Source: Pseudanabaena yagii GIHE-NHR1 (GTDB lineage Bacteria > Cyanobacteriota > Cyanobacteriia > Pseudanabaenales > Pseudanabaenaceae). Taken from it: DNA of 64,000 bases. A model generated the notes under the pieces. It did no database searches. It was not told the origin of the DNA and worked only from the letters and a program-made list of their open reading frames with translations. Where the stretch lies: the NCBI RefSeq assembly GCF_012863495.1, contig NZ_JAAVJL010000001.1, positions 2,476,001-2,540,000 on the forward strand, read 5' to 3'. The position numbers and the translations under genes are program-made. Below, piece by piece: positions 42,864-51,381 of this stretch (the first letter of the stretch is position 1; each line of letters starts with the position of its first letter).

Positions 42864-43868
42864 ATGACTGACTCTTTAACTTCTTCCAAACCAGCACAAG
42901 CATCTGAAACCTTTGCTAATAGCAATCCTCAAGCTAACAGCCGATTTATAGAGCCAGTTGTCCTCATCCGTCGCATTGCCATTGGAATTGCGATCGCTAC
43001 TTGGATGGTGATGGCGATCGGTAGTGCTACTCGTGTGATGAATGCAGGCTTGGCTTGTCCAGATTGGCCCCTGTGTTATGGATCGGTGTTGCCTGCGGAG
43101 CAGATGAATCTCCAAGTATTTTTAGAATGGTTCCATCGTCTCGTTGCCTCCACTGTGGGATTTGCCACGATTGTGTTATTTGGGGCAAGCTGGTATTTTC
43201 GGCAGTCTTTACCCAAATGGCTACCTTGGGCAACTTCGGGATCATTATCTCTAGTAGTTTTTCAAGGGATTTTAGGTGGATTGACAGTAACGCAATTACT
43301 CAGATTTGATATCGTCACAGCCCATTTGGGAACAGGGTTGTTATTTTTCTCTAGCTTATTGGCTATCGCCGCCTCGCTAACTAACCAAACGATTTCTGAC
43401 CAGACTCGTACTTCGCCCAAAATCGCTTGGTTAGGTCTAACAGCAGCAGTTTTAATTTATTTACAAAGTATTCTCGGTGCTTTAGTGGCCTCTCAATGGG
43501 CGCTCCACCAATGTTTTGCCACACAAGATATGTGCATTGTTTTGAATGCACATTTAATCGGCGTAATTCCTGCAACCCTTGCTAGTGTTGCGTTGGTGGT
43601 AACAGTATTGCTAACTAAAGCGATCGCTCCCGTACTACGATTTGTCGCTTCATTGGCTGGCTTACTAGTAATTGCTCAAGTAGCGATCGGCTATGCCACC
43701 TACAAACTACACTTGCAAGTCGAACCACTCACGATTGCTCACCAAGCTACAGGTTCAGCATTGCTAGGAACCCTTGTTTGTTTTGCTGTGTTAGCCTTTA
43801 GACTCACCCCAAAAGCCACTAGCCCATCTCAAACAGAACAGAATCAAGCGCAACCTGCGATTCGCTAA
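42864..43868 (+). CDS. ctaA: heme A synthase (CtaA/Cox15)
   Basis: Converts heme O to heme A for cytochrome c oxidase. The 334-residue integral membrane protein has eight hydrophobic segments. It has the family signatures GSATRVMNAGLACPDWPLCYG, FLEWFHRLVASTVGFATIV, FQGILGGLTV, and the heme-ligand histidines in HLGTGLLFF, HLIGVIPATL and AHQATGSALLG. Like other bacterial CtaA it has the cysteine pair (Cys in CFATQDMC). The gene precedes ctaB by 37 bases with the same direction, so the pair is one operon. Confidence 0.95.
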   Translation: MTDSLTSSKPAQASETFANSNPQANSRFIEPVVLIRRIAIGIAIATWMVMAIGSATRVMNAGLACPDWPLCYGSVLPAEQMNLQVFLEWFHRLVASTVGFATIVLFGASWYFRQSLPKWLPWATSGSLSLVVFQGILGGLTVTQLLRFDIVTAHLGTGLLFFSSLLAIAASLTNQTISDQTRTSPKIAWLGLTAAVLIYLQSILGALVASQWALHQCFATQDMCIVLNAHLIGVIPATLASVALVVTVLLTKAIAPVLRFVASLAGLLVIAQVAIGYATYKLHLQVEPLTIAHQATGSALLGTLVCFAVLAFRLTPKATSPSQTEQNQAQPAIR

Positions 43869-43905
43869 CTGTCAGAACTGCGAAATATTTTAGGAGTTAA
43901 GCGCA

Positions 43906-44919
43906 ATGCAAGAAACAGCTATTCAAGAATTAACTATTTCCGAAGAAAAGATGTTTGCACCCGCCAATCCATCGATGAATCGGAGCTGGCGCGAGGTGAT
44001 CCAAGATTACACCGAATTAACAAAACCACGGATTATCGTGCTGTTGCTCATTACCACCGCAGGGGCGATGTGGATTGCTTCGGAGGGGCAAGTTGACGGA
44101 TTTTTGATGTTTATTACGGTTTTGGGAGGAGCGATCGCTGCCGCTTCGGCAAATGCGATTAACTGTTTATACGATCGCGATATCGATGCCAAAATGGAGC
44201 GCACTAGTTGGCGACCCATTCCATCGGGTAGGATTCAGCCGTTTAATGCTCTGATTTTTGCGATCGCCCTTGCCGCAATTTCCTTTACGTTGCTAGCGGT
44301 CTATGCCAATCTCTTGGCTGCCTGTCTCGCCATGTCGGGAATTGCTACCTACGTTGGTGTTTATACAATTTGGCTAAAGCGTTCTAGCACTCAAAATATC
44401 GTTATCGGTGGTGCAGCAGGCGCAATTCCACCGCTAGTGGGTTGGGCAGCCGTTACTGGGGAATTAAGCTGGGCAGCATGGGTCTTATTCGCGATTATCT
44501 TCGTGTGGACTCCCCCCCACTTTTGGGCTTTGGCATTAATGATTCGTGATGAATATGCCAAGGTCGGTGTACCGATGTTGCCTGTCGTCAAGGGCGCAGA
44601 GGTAACGGCTCAGCAGATTTTGCTATATACGTTATTAATTATTCCTGTGTCTCTATTGTTAGTTTTTCCTTGCAATGTGATGGGACTGGTTTATGCAGTA
44701 TCCGCCGTTGGACTAGGAGTAGCCTTTATTTACAAGGCAGCCCAGTTACTCAAAGAACCAAACGATCGCAATGTCGCCCGTTCGGTCTTCAAATATTCGA
44801 TTCTTTATTTAGCCCTACTCTGTGTCGCGATGGGAATTGATAGTTTGCCCCTCGCCCATATTTCTGGAGATCAGGTGATCGCCCTGTTACAAACTACAAT
44901 CGCAACGATAAACCCATAA
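43906..44919 (+). CDS. ctaB: protoheme IX farnesyltransferase (heme O synthase)
   Basis: Adds a farnesyl chain to protoheme to give heme O, the substrate for CtaA. The UbiA-type membrane protein of 337 residues shows both Asp motifs: [21 protein letters not shown] (kept here as [18 protein letters not shown]) and [17 protein letters not shown]. It has the family start [20 protein letters not shown] and nine helices. A 13-bp bidirectional terminator follows. cta oxidase subunit genes are not in the window. Confidence 0.96.
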   Translation: MQETAIQELTISEEKMFAPANPSMNRSWREVIQDYTELTKPRIIVLLLITTAGAMWIASEGQVDGFLMFITVLGGAIAAASANAINCLYDRDIDAKMERTSWRPIPSGRIQPFNALIFAIALAAISFTLLAVYANLLAACLAMSGIATYVGVYTIWLKRSSTQNIVIGGAAGAIPPLVGWAAVTGELSWAAWVLFAIIFVWTPPHFWALALMIRDEYAKVGVPMLPVVKGAEVTAQQILLYTLLIIPVSLLLVFPCNVMGLVYAVSAVGLGVAFIYKAAQLLKEPNDRNVARSVFKYSILYLALLCVAMGIDSLPLAHISGDQVIALLQTTIATINP

Positions 44920-44946
44920 AAAAGAGGCGCAAAGCGCCTCTTTTTT
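44918..44946. terminator. bidirectional terminator between ctaB and the GGDEF gene
   Basis: AAAAAAGAGGCGC around AAA, perfect 13-bp arms, T-runs on both strands. It overlaps the ctaB stop and the first base pair of the convergent gene stop. Confidence 0.88.
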
Positions 44947-47662
44947 ATGGTGCAGTCAAAACTTGATTACGTCCTGCGGCTTTGGCGCTATAGAGAGCAG
45001 CATCTGCGGCTGTTATTACAGAACTTCCCGTTGAGCCATGTTGAGGGAAACTCGCAACACCAAGGGAAGCAGTCAAACTGCCTAAAATTTGACCATTATG
45101 GGTTAAGGAGACTTTGGCGATCGCTTCCCGAATCTCCTCAGCACGTTTACTAGTGATTTCCAAAGATGAATCTGGCAAAACGAGGATCATTTCTTCCCCA
45201 CCATAGCGACAAGCAATATCAAAACCGCGTACATGGGCTTTGAGTAAGCTTCCTACGGTTTGCAGCACATAGTCACCAGCATCATGTCCATAGCTGTCAT
45301 TGAAGCGTTTGAAATGGTCTATGTCTAGCATGATTACACCAATCTGGTGCTGCTGACGTTGGGCGCGAGATAGTTCTTGATTAAGGCTTTCTTCAAGATA
45401 GCGACGGTTGAATAAACCTGTGAGAGGATCGCGGATGCTTTGTTGTTTCAGGGTTTCTTGTAAACGAAGATTGGCGATCGCTAATCCAATCTGTTCGGCT
45501 AATGTCTTTGCCAGTTGTTGTTTCGATTCGGTTAAAGCGTTTGCCTTGTTGTTACTGAGATGAAATAAACCAATGGTTTCACCCTGAGCAATCATGGGGA
45601 TACAAAGAGTAACATCGATCTCCTCATCTAATAAAATATGGTTGCAATATAGCCCTGACTTCCGATCTACAAAATGCACACGACCTCGACGCAAAGCCCA
45701 ACAGTCATTAGGCAAAAAAGCGACTTCAGAATGCAGCGATTTTCCCCAAAATGACATTACCTCGACATGATCGCGGGAAGCATTAGTGATAAAAATACTG
45801 CCCGCACAGTTGGGAAATAGTGGCTCAATCAAATGACTAAGAGCCTTACAAGCCTCCTCTACAGTGAAACAAGCTTGGAGAAAATCGCTAATTTCACTCA
45901 ACTTCACCATTTCCCAATGGCGTTGGTTTAGCTCCGCAATATGATCACTAAGCTGCTGATTGGCAAATTGAAGATCGAATTCCGCTTGTTTGCGATCGCT
46001 AATATCAACAAAGGTAATCACAATCTGTTCCAGCTTCTGATTGGCATTAAATTCTGGAAATGCATTCACTAACACCCAAACCCTTGTTCGGTTATGTTGA
46101 TTAATGCCCAATATATAATTTCTCAGAGGTAAATCCGTACTGAGGACTTGTTGAACTGGGTATTCCTCTAAGGGCATCACCGTGCCATCCTCACGACAAA
46201 AATGCCATGCAGGATCAATGGCATTTTTCCCTAGCATCTGCTCTTCGGTTAGTCCTAATAACTCACAGGCATTAGCATTGCTTAAAAGGATGCTTGTATC
46301 GGGGGCATGAACAACAACTCCAGCATGGAAGTTATTAATTAGATGTCGATATTTTTTTTCGCTTTGTTGTAGGGATAATTCAGCTTGCTTGCGATCGCTA
46401 ATATCAATATTCGTACCAATAAATCGTAAAGGCGCTCCATCGGCAGTGCGACTAATCAGTTTGCCGCTGCCCAAAATCCATTTATAACTACCATCCTTAC
46501 ATTGGATGCGATATTCGACAACAGAGTGTTCGGTTTCACCATGCAAGTGTTTATTAATCTCCGCATAAACGGCTTCTTTATCATCTGGGTGGAGCATCCG
46601 ATCCCAATCGCTGGAGTTATTGCTAATTTCATGCTCCTCAAAACCAAGCATCGCTTTCCATCGCCGAGACAAGAAAGCCTCATTGGTTTGCAGATTCCAG
46701 TCCCATGCGCCCCCTCCCGCTCCTTCTAGGGCAAATTGCCAACGGGCTTCGCTTTCGCGCAGGGCAGATTCAGCTTGTTTGCGATCGCTGATATCTATAC
46801 ATGAGCCGATATAACCGAGAAATTCTCCATTAGCATCAAATCTGGGTACACCTGTATCAAGAAGCCAACGATATTCCCCATCAAACCGTTTTAGGCGATA
46901 CTCCATCTCAAATGGTTGTCTCGCATCAAAGGAATTAACATAGGTATCCAAGCAATGTTGGAAGTCCTCTGGATGCACACCCTCAGCCCAGCCATTCCCC
47001 ATTTCCTGCTCTATTGTCCGACCCGTAAATTCTAACCACTTCTGGTTAAAGTGATAACACAGCTTATCTAGCCCTGAAAGCCAAATTAACACAGGGGCAT
47101 GGTCTGCTAAATAGCGAAATCTCGCTTCACTCTCTTGGATTACAACTTCTGATTGTTTGCGATCGCTAATATCTTCAGCCACATAGGAAAATCGCGGACG
47201 TTGACTGACGGCAAAGCCAATGAATGAAACCGTGACCGATAGCCAATAAATTCTATGTTCTTTTTTGTGAGCATACTCAAACTTAATGGGATGCTTTTGC
47301 TCTTGGCTTAAGTGGTAGTGAGTCAGCCAAAGTTGAATATTTTCCGAATCAACGCCTAGCTCGCTAGACCATTTTCCTGCCATTGCCTCTGGCATTGTCT
47401 GGAAAAATGTAGCCGTAGCTATGTTATCGGAAATATGCAGAATATCGCACTCAGAAAGTTCCACTACCCCCATCATGAAAGGAGATGAGTTATAAAAACT
47501 GCTTAATATCGCCTCTTGTTCTTTATGCAAACATTCCACTCGATTACAATCGATAAGATCAATATTGAGAGCAGATACCTGAAGTTCTTGATTGGTTTTG
47601 CGGAATCCATCTTCCATACTATCGTTCCAACCTCTGTGTTCTGAGAGAGCGAATTGCTGCAA
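44945..47662 (-). CDS. multi-PAS, GAF, GGDEF diguanylate cyclase
   Basis: A 905-residue cytosolic sensor. Four PAS/S-box repeats lie at about 50-165, 175-290, 300-425 and 430-555, each ending in an SDRKQAE-type linker. A GAF domain spans ~590-735 (SHLIEPLFPNCAGSIFITNA; IPMIAQGETIGLFHLS). A GGDEF domain follows at ~740-905 (LTGLFNRRYLEESLNQELSR; LDIDHFKRFNDSYGHDAGD). The active loop near residue 820 is GGEEM, so Phe is replaced by Met, a conservative change. Five residues before it RGFD forms an inhibitory I-site (RxxD). It should make c-di-GMP in response to signals seen by PAS and GAF. There is no membrane helix or EAL domain. Confidence 0.92.
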   Translation of the reverse strand: MQQFALSEHRGWNDSMEDGFRKTNQELQVSALNIDLIDCNRVECLHKEQEAILSSFYNSSPFMMGVVELSECDILHISDNIATATFFQTMPEAMAGKWSSELGVDSENIQLWLTHYHLSQEQKHPIKFEYAHKKEHRIYWLSVTVSFIGFAVSQRPRFSYVAEDISDRKQSEVVIQESEARFRYLADHAPVLIWLSGLDKLCYHFNQKWLEFTGRTIEQEMGNGWAEGVHPEDFQHCLDTYVNSFDARQPFEMEYRLKRFDGEYRWLLDTGVPRFDANGEFLGYIGSCIDISDRKQAESALRESEARWQFALEGAGGGAWDWNLQTNEAFLSRRWKAMLGFEEHEISNNSSDWDRMLHPDDKEAVYAEINKHLHGETEHSVVEYRIQCKDGSYKWILGSGKLISRTADGAPLRFIGTNIDISDRKQAELSLQQSEKKYRHLINNFHAGVVVHAPDTSILLSNANACELLGLTEEQMLGKNAIDPAWHFCREDGTVMPLEEYPVQQVLSTDLPLRNYILGINQHNRTRVWVLVNAFPEFNANQKLEQIVITFVDISDRKQAEFDLQFANQQLSDHIAELNQRHWEMVKLSEISDFLQACFTVEEACKALSHLIEPLFPNCAGSIFITNASRDHVEVMSFWGKSLHSEVAFLPNDCWALRRGRVHFVDRKSGLYCNHILLDEEIDVTLCIPMIAQGETIGLFHLSNNKANALTESKQQLAKTLAEQIGLAIANLRLQETLKQQSIRDPLTGLFNRRYLEESLNQELSRAQRQQHQIGVIMLDIDHFKRFNDSYGHDAGDYVLQTVGSLLKAHVRGFDIACRYGGEEMILVLPDSSLEITSKRAEEIREAIAKVSLTHNGQILGSLTASLGVASFPQHGSTGSSVITAADAALYSAKAAGRNQVLTAP

Positions 47663-47887
47663 TGAAAATGAGATTTTTGGCAGAAAATCTTTACTCCTAA
47701 AGGCTTTTTACCAAATACCCTAAGTTTAATTAATCGGCAAGTGCTGGAGACTCAAAATAAGTAGCTATATATAGAATGCCTAGCAATCCCCCTAGTCGCG
47801 ATCGCCAGTTCACAAAACTGCCCTAAATTTCTGGCTCCCCTTATATGAGTATCGCATAGCTATCGTAATTTATACACAAATAACTAG

Positions 47888-48006
47888 TTAGGGACTTGTC
47901 GAGAAAAAAGGTACCACCGAGTTTGTACGGCTTCGACTTCGCTCAGCCAACGTTGGCTGAGCGAAGTCGAAGCCGTAGGTACTTTAATTTAATAGCAAGT
48001 CCCTTA
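47888..48006. mobile_element. MITE-like element, family B, copy 2
   Basis: The reverse complement aligns with 8138-8256 over its whole ~119-bp length (GGGACTTGCTATTAA, AAAGTACC, GGCTTCGAC, GGTGG). Ends are TTAGGGACTTG at the left and CAAGTCCCTTA at the right, inverted repeats. The centre is a perfect palindrome (47929-47974) GGCTTCGACTTCGCTCAGCC... The element lies in the gap 47663-48123, which otherwise holds only a further palindrome at 48049-48087. Confidence 0.8.
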
Positions 48007-48048
48007 GCGCGTTGCTTGGCAACACGCTAACTGGTTATATAAAACCCA

Positions 48049-48087
48049 AAAACCTGTGGCTCAAGCTGCGCTTGAGCCACAGGTTTT
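48049..48087. terminator. 18-bp palindrome downstream of the deacetylase fusion gene
   Basis: Arms AAAACCTGTGGCTCAAGC around TGC (GCA on the other strand). It lies 37 bases past the minus-strand gene stop at 48124. Confidence 0.75.
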
Positions 48088-48123
48088 ACTTACTTACAGA
48101 GGGCTGTAAGCCTGAATGAATGA

Positions 48124-49986
48124 CTAAAATCGATTAAGACTAACTGGGCAATTGGGCTTTTCGGCAGCCTCTACGGGGGCAGGATCGGGAGGCAGGAGTG
48201 CGACAATATGGGGAACAGGGCGAGGCTCATACGCCATCACTGATTTGCCGCGATAGGCAAGGGAGGCACTAGCGCCCGAATCAAGCATGACGACATCTTG
48301 CAAACCAGCCTTTGCCAAGACTTTACCTAAGCCGACGGAATCGATCATTTCCATCGTTACGCCGATTACGGGTCTACCAGAGCGATCGATTCCCCAAAAA
48401 GCGCGATCGCGACTAGCATCAAAACCATAGAGCTTTCCAAAGGACTCGGCGGATTGGGGTTTACCATCACGAACGAGCCAACCTGCGGCAACAAAGGCAT
48501 CAGTGACATCAGGTAACTCCGCCTTGACTGCTTCTAAAGAATTGTGCTTAGCGGCATTAAAGGGAATAAATTTGATTGTCGTAGGACTAATTAATACGAG
48601 GGGACGACCATTTAACAATGGATTTTCGCCTTTATTACCGACATTAAAAACGCCTGCATTGCTAGAGAATTGACTCATCACAGGTCCAATCATCGTATTG
48701 CCATCAATACGCTCTAAGGAGAAAAAGCCACCGTCAACAGCCGCGATCGCATTGGGAGTCATTCCTAAAATTTCGGCTACCTGAGCGCGTTTATCGGCAT
48801 GGGCTGTGACGGCGCGACCACCATATACTAAAGTGAGCGATAAACCATCAACTGTCACCTTTTTCTTCTCAACGGGGGTAGTGAAATTAATCGAACCATT
48901 GCTGACAGTGGGCAAAAGTGAAACTTGACTTGCGGAAGTTCCACTGGAAGCTTGCTCGATCGCATCACTAAAGCGTGACTGTCCAAAACGCATAATTGCA
49001 AGTAAATCATCGGATTCATTAGCCGAGCGCTCTTGGCGGGGATCGAGACTCATTGACAGCGCTGCCTTGTAACCTGCATCCTTCACCTTGTCCTTAGCAC
49101 GTTCCGTAAAGTCACCTTCAGGATAGGTAAAGTAATCGATGGCAATTCCCAATTCTTTTTCCAGAGTTTTTTTCGATTCTAATACCTCACGTTCTAGTTC
49201 TGCATTGCTGAGGTTCTTCATATTCAGATGATTTACCGTATGGGAAGCAATGGTAATCAAACCACTTTTTTGCATTTCCCGCAGTTGATCCCATGTTGCC
49301 TTGGGCTTTTGACCCGCAGTGCCGACAAAACGGGTATGTACTGACCATACCGCAGGATAGTTATATTTTTTGAGCAAGGGGAAAGCGTACTTGTATTGAC
49401 CAACATAGTTATCGTCAAAGGTCAGCAATACAGGCTTTTCTGGTAATTGAGAGCCAGTCCGCAAATGGTTGACGAGGCGATCCATCGTAATTGGTGTATA
49501 TCCACCATCTTGCAGCGCTTGAAAATGCTTTTCGAGATCCTCTGGGGTGACATCCCACTCCACATCTTTAACTGCGGTGATATCGTGATACATGATGATC
49601 GGGACTTTTGCCCCACGCGCACGATCGCTAATTTGGGGAAATGGGGCAGGATTAAAACTGGCGACTAGATCCGCATTAATCGCATTACTTAAATTTGAGA
49701 GGGTTGGTAATGGATCATTGGCGATCGCATTGATCGCTCTGACTTGATATAGCGAAGCTGTTACCGAGTCCAGTGCGTTGTACTGGCAAAATGAAGGTGC
49801 ATTTCTAGATTTGGCAACGGAATTATCTAGGTTGGTATCGGGAGTTTCTACGCTGGTGGAGGCAGTTCGATAGGATACAAATCGTGAAGCGATCGCTGCG
49901 CCCATGCCAGTACCGAGGGCAGCCAATGCTAGCACGACCCAAATTACGTTCATGCTGCTGCTATTTTTTCCGTTGCCCCTGCTCAT
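48124..49986 (-). CDS. polysaccharide deacetylase fused to a phosphodiester glycosidase (NAGPA) domain
   Basis: One membrane helix (residues 13-35) anchors the 620-residue protein outside the cytoplasm. Residues ~125-330 form a NodB-type deacetylase: VPIIMYHDI, TFDDNYVG (TFDD 189-192), metal-binding ASHTVNH (His249 and His253) and YPEGDF. Residues ~370-610 match the NAGPA-like family PF09992 (AAVDGGFFSLERI, GPVMSQF, FWGIDRSGRPVIGVT, VVMLDSGASASLAYRG). The deacetylase removes acetyl groups from cell-wall or capsule sugars, and the second domain cleaves sugar phosphodiesters; a combined role in envelope-glycan remodelling is my inference. Confidence 0.88.
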   Translation of the reverse strand: MSRGNGKNSSSMNVIWVVLALAALGTGMGAAIASRFVSYRTASTSVETPDTNLDNSVAKSRNAPSFCQYNALDSVTASLYQVRAINAIANDPLPTLSNLSNAINADLVASFNPAPFPQISDRARGAKVPIIMYHDITAVKDVEWDVTPEDLEKHFQALQDGGYTPITMDRLVNHLRTGSQLPEKPVLLTFDDNYVGQYKYAFPLLKKYNYPAVWSVHTRFVGTAGQKPKATWDQLREMQKSGLITIASHTVNHLNMKNLSNAELEREVLESKKTLEKELGIAIDYFTYPEGDFTERAKDKVKDAGYKAALSMSLDPRQERSANESDDLLAIMRFGQSRFSDAIEQASSGTSASQVSLLPTVSNGSINFTTPVEKKKVTVDGLSLTLVYGGRAVTAHADKRAQVAEILGMTPNAIAAVDGGFFSLERIDGNTMIGPVMSQFSSNAGVFNVGNKGENPLLNGRPLVLISPTTIKFIPFNAAKHNSLEAVKAELPDVTDAFVAAGWLVRDGKPQSAESFGKLYGFDASRDRAFWGIDRSGRPVIGVTMEMIDSVGLGKVLAKAGLQDVVMLDSGASASLAYRGKSVMAYEPRPVPHIVALLPPDPAPVEAAEKPNCPVSLNRF

Positions 49987-50071
49987 AAAGATTTATAAAT
50001 TTCTTAATATTACTAGCGCTTATTTAATCAGACAGCCATCATGTAAACAAGTACCTAGGGATCACGAATTT

Positions 50072-50122
50072 GCATAAAACAAAAAGTAGCCACGCTTTGC
50101 GCGGCTACTTTTTGTTTTATGC
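50072..50122. terminator. palindrome overlapping the YdcF-like stop
   Basis: 20-bp arms GCATAAAACAAAAAGTAGCC and complement with an 11-base GC-rich centre. The stop codon of the minus-strand gene (50117-50119) lies in the right arm. Confidence 0.78.
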
Positions 50123-50956
50123 CCAACCTGCTAATTGATAAATAAACAGTCCAATATATTCTTTGATTGCATTAGTTGTATTTTTTAAAGCCTCAGCACT
50201 AGGTAATAAATCTAAAACTATGGCTAAGCCCTTACTGTTTTCATTATTTACCGATAAAAAGTCTGTTGGTGCAGGAATAACCTCTAAGCCAACCTTGCGG
50301 AAAATTTCCATCGATCGCGGCATATGTAGAGCTGAGGTGACGAGCAAGACCTTATTAATGGCTCTTTGATCAAGGATGTGCTTAGTATTCACCGCATTAT
50401 CACGGGTGTTGAAGGATTGTGATTCTTGGATAATTGCACTTGCGGGTACACCCATTGCCTCTGCGATCGCTGCCATATCCTCCGACTCAGGATTTCCACC
50501 ATCGCCATACCAATCAGCCCTACCACCAGTTACTACTAACAATGGGGCTTTACCCTGTTTATATAGCCACGATCCATATAAGATGCGATCGCCTGCCTCA
50601 TTCACCTCATACCAAGGTCTTGGTGGAATACGTGGGCGCGTGCCACCACCTAACACAATGATCGCCTCCGATTGGGGCAATTCACCATTGGGTAAATATT
50701 GCCACTCTAGCGATCGCACGATGAACTTAGAAATAATTTCATTACTGCTGCAAAGTAAAACTGCTAAAGCAACTCCCAGCAAAATTGAAGCAATTCTACT
50801 TCTTTGGAATATTGAGGCGGCTCTATTGACGGTACTGGAGTTGCGCGCTTGGCGAGATTTCCATAGCAATATGCCTAGTGCGATCGCCACTAACAGACTG
50901 GATAGTCCTAATGGATAAAAGAAAATTGGTAATAGTTTCGATAAAAATAGCGACAC
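50117..50956 (-). CDS. YdcF/SanA-type DUF218 membrane protein
   Basis: Two N-terminal membrane helices (residues ~5-30 and ~52-70) are followed by a DUF218 domain. That domain has EAIIVLGGGTRPRIPP, GSWLYKQGKAPLLVVTGG, ESEDMAAIAEAMGVPASAII, and LLVTSALHMPRSMEIFRK. E. coli members ElyC and SanA act on envelope integrity and undecaprenyl-phosphate-linked precursor balance. The length of 279 residues is close to ElyC. The gene stands alone. Confidence 0.88.
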   Translation of the reverse strand: MSLFLSKLLPIFFYPLGLSSLLVAIALGILLWKSRQARNSSTVNRAASIFQRSRIASILLGVALAVLLCSSNEIISKFIVRSLEWQYLPNGELPQSEAIIVLGGGTRPRIPPRPWYEVNEAGDRILYGSWLYKQGKAPLLVVTGGRADWYGDGGNPESEDMAAIAEAMGVPASAIIQESQSFNTRDNAVNTKHILDQRAINKVLLVTSALHMPRSMEIFRKVGLEVIPAPTDFLSVNNENSKGLAIVLDLLPSAEALKNTTNAIKEYIGLFIYQLAGWA

Positions 50957-51381
50957 AGTTTAAAAAACTAGATTTTAGGATTTTTTAGGGCTTGGCACTG
51001 GCTAGTAAAATCGTAAGGCAGTGAAAACCCCGCAATGATAGTAACTCCGCTTTTGATTTTTTATGAAGCGACAAAGCCACTTCATAAAAAATTGGTTCCT
51101 TACCCGTCTCTACTCTAGTAGAGAAAACTCCACAGTTTGACACCTATTGGTGGACGATGCATTAGTTTAGGAAACTTGAGCGATATGGCTATCCATCATT
51201 CCAGTACAAAGTGTTGTGAGTAATATCTTTCTAGATTTTTGAAATTGCTATAGCAGTCCTAAATCATTTATAGATTTTTGGGTTTGTGGAAGCGCACCCT
51301 TGCGGGGTGCGCTTCCACAAACCATTTAGGATTGCTATATACTATGGTGAAATCACAGCCAATGTTTAGAGAAAAAGATTT
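50957..51381. other. intergenic region with two palindromes
   Basis: The palindrome at 51056-51092 has arms ATTTTTTATGAAG. A larger one at 51249-51339 nests a 19-bp stem (GGTTTGTGGAAGCGCACCC) inside outer arms TATAGCAGTCCTAAAT/ATTTAGGATTGCTATA. No gene seen. The M1 peptidase promoter should lie near the right side. Confidence 0.7.
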
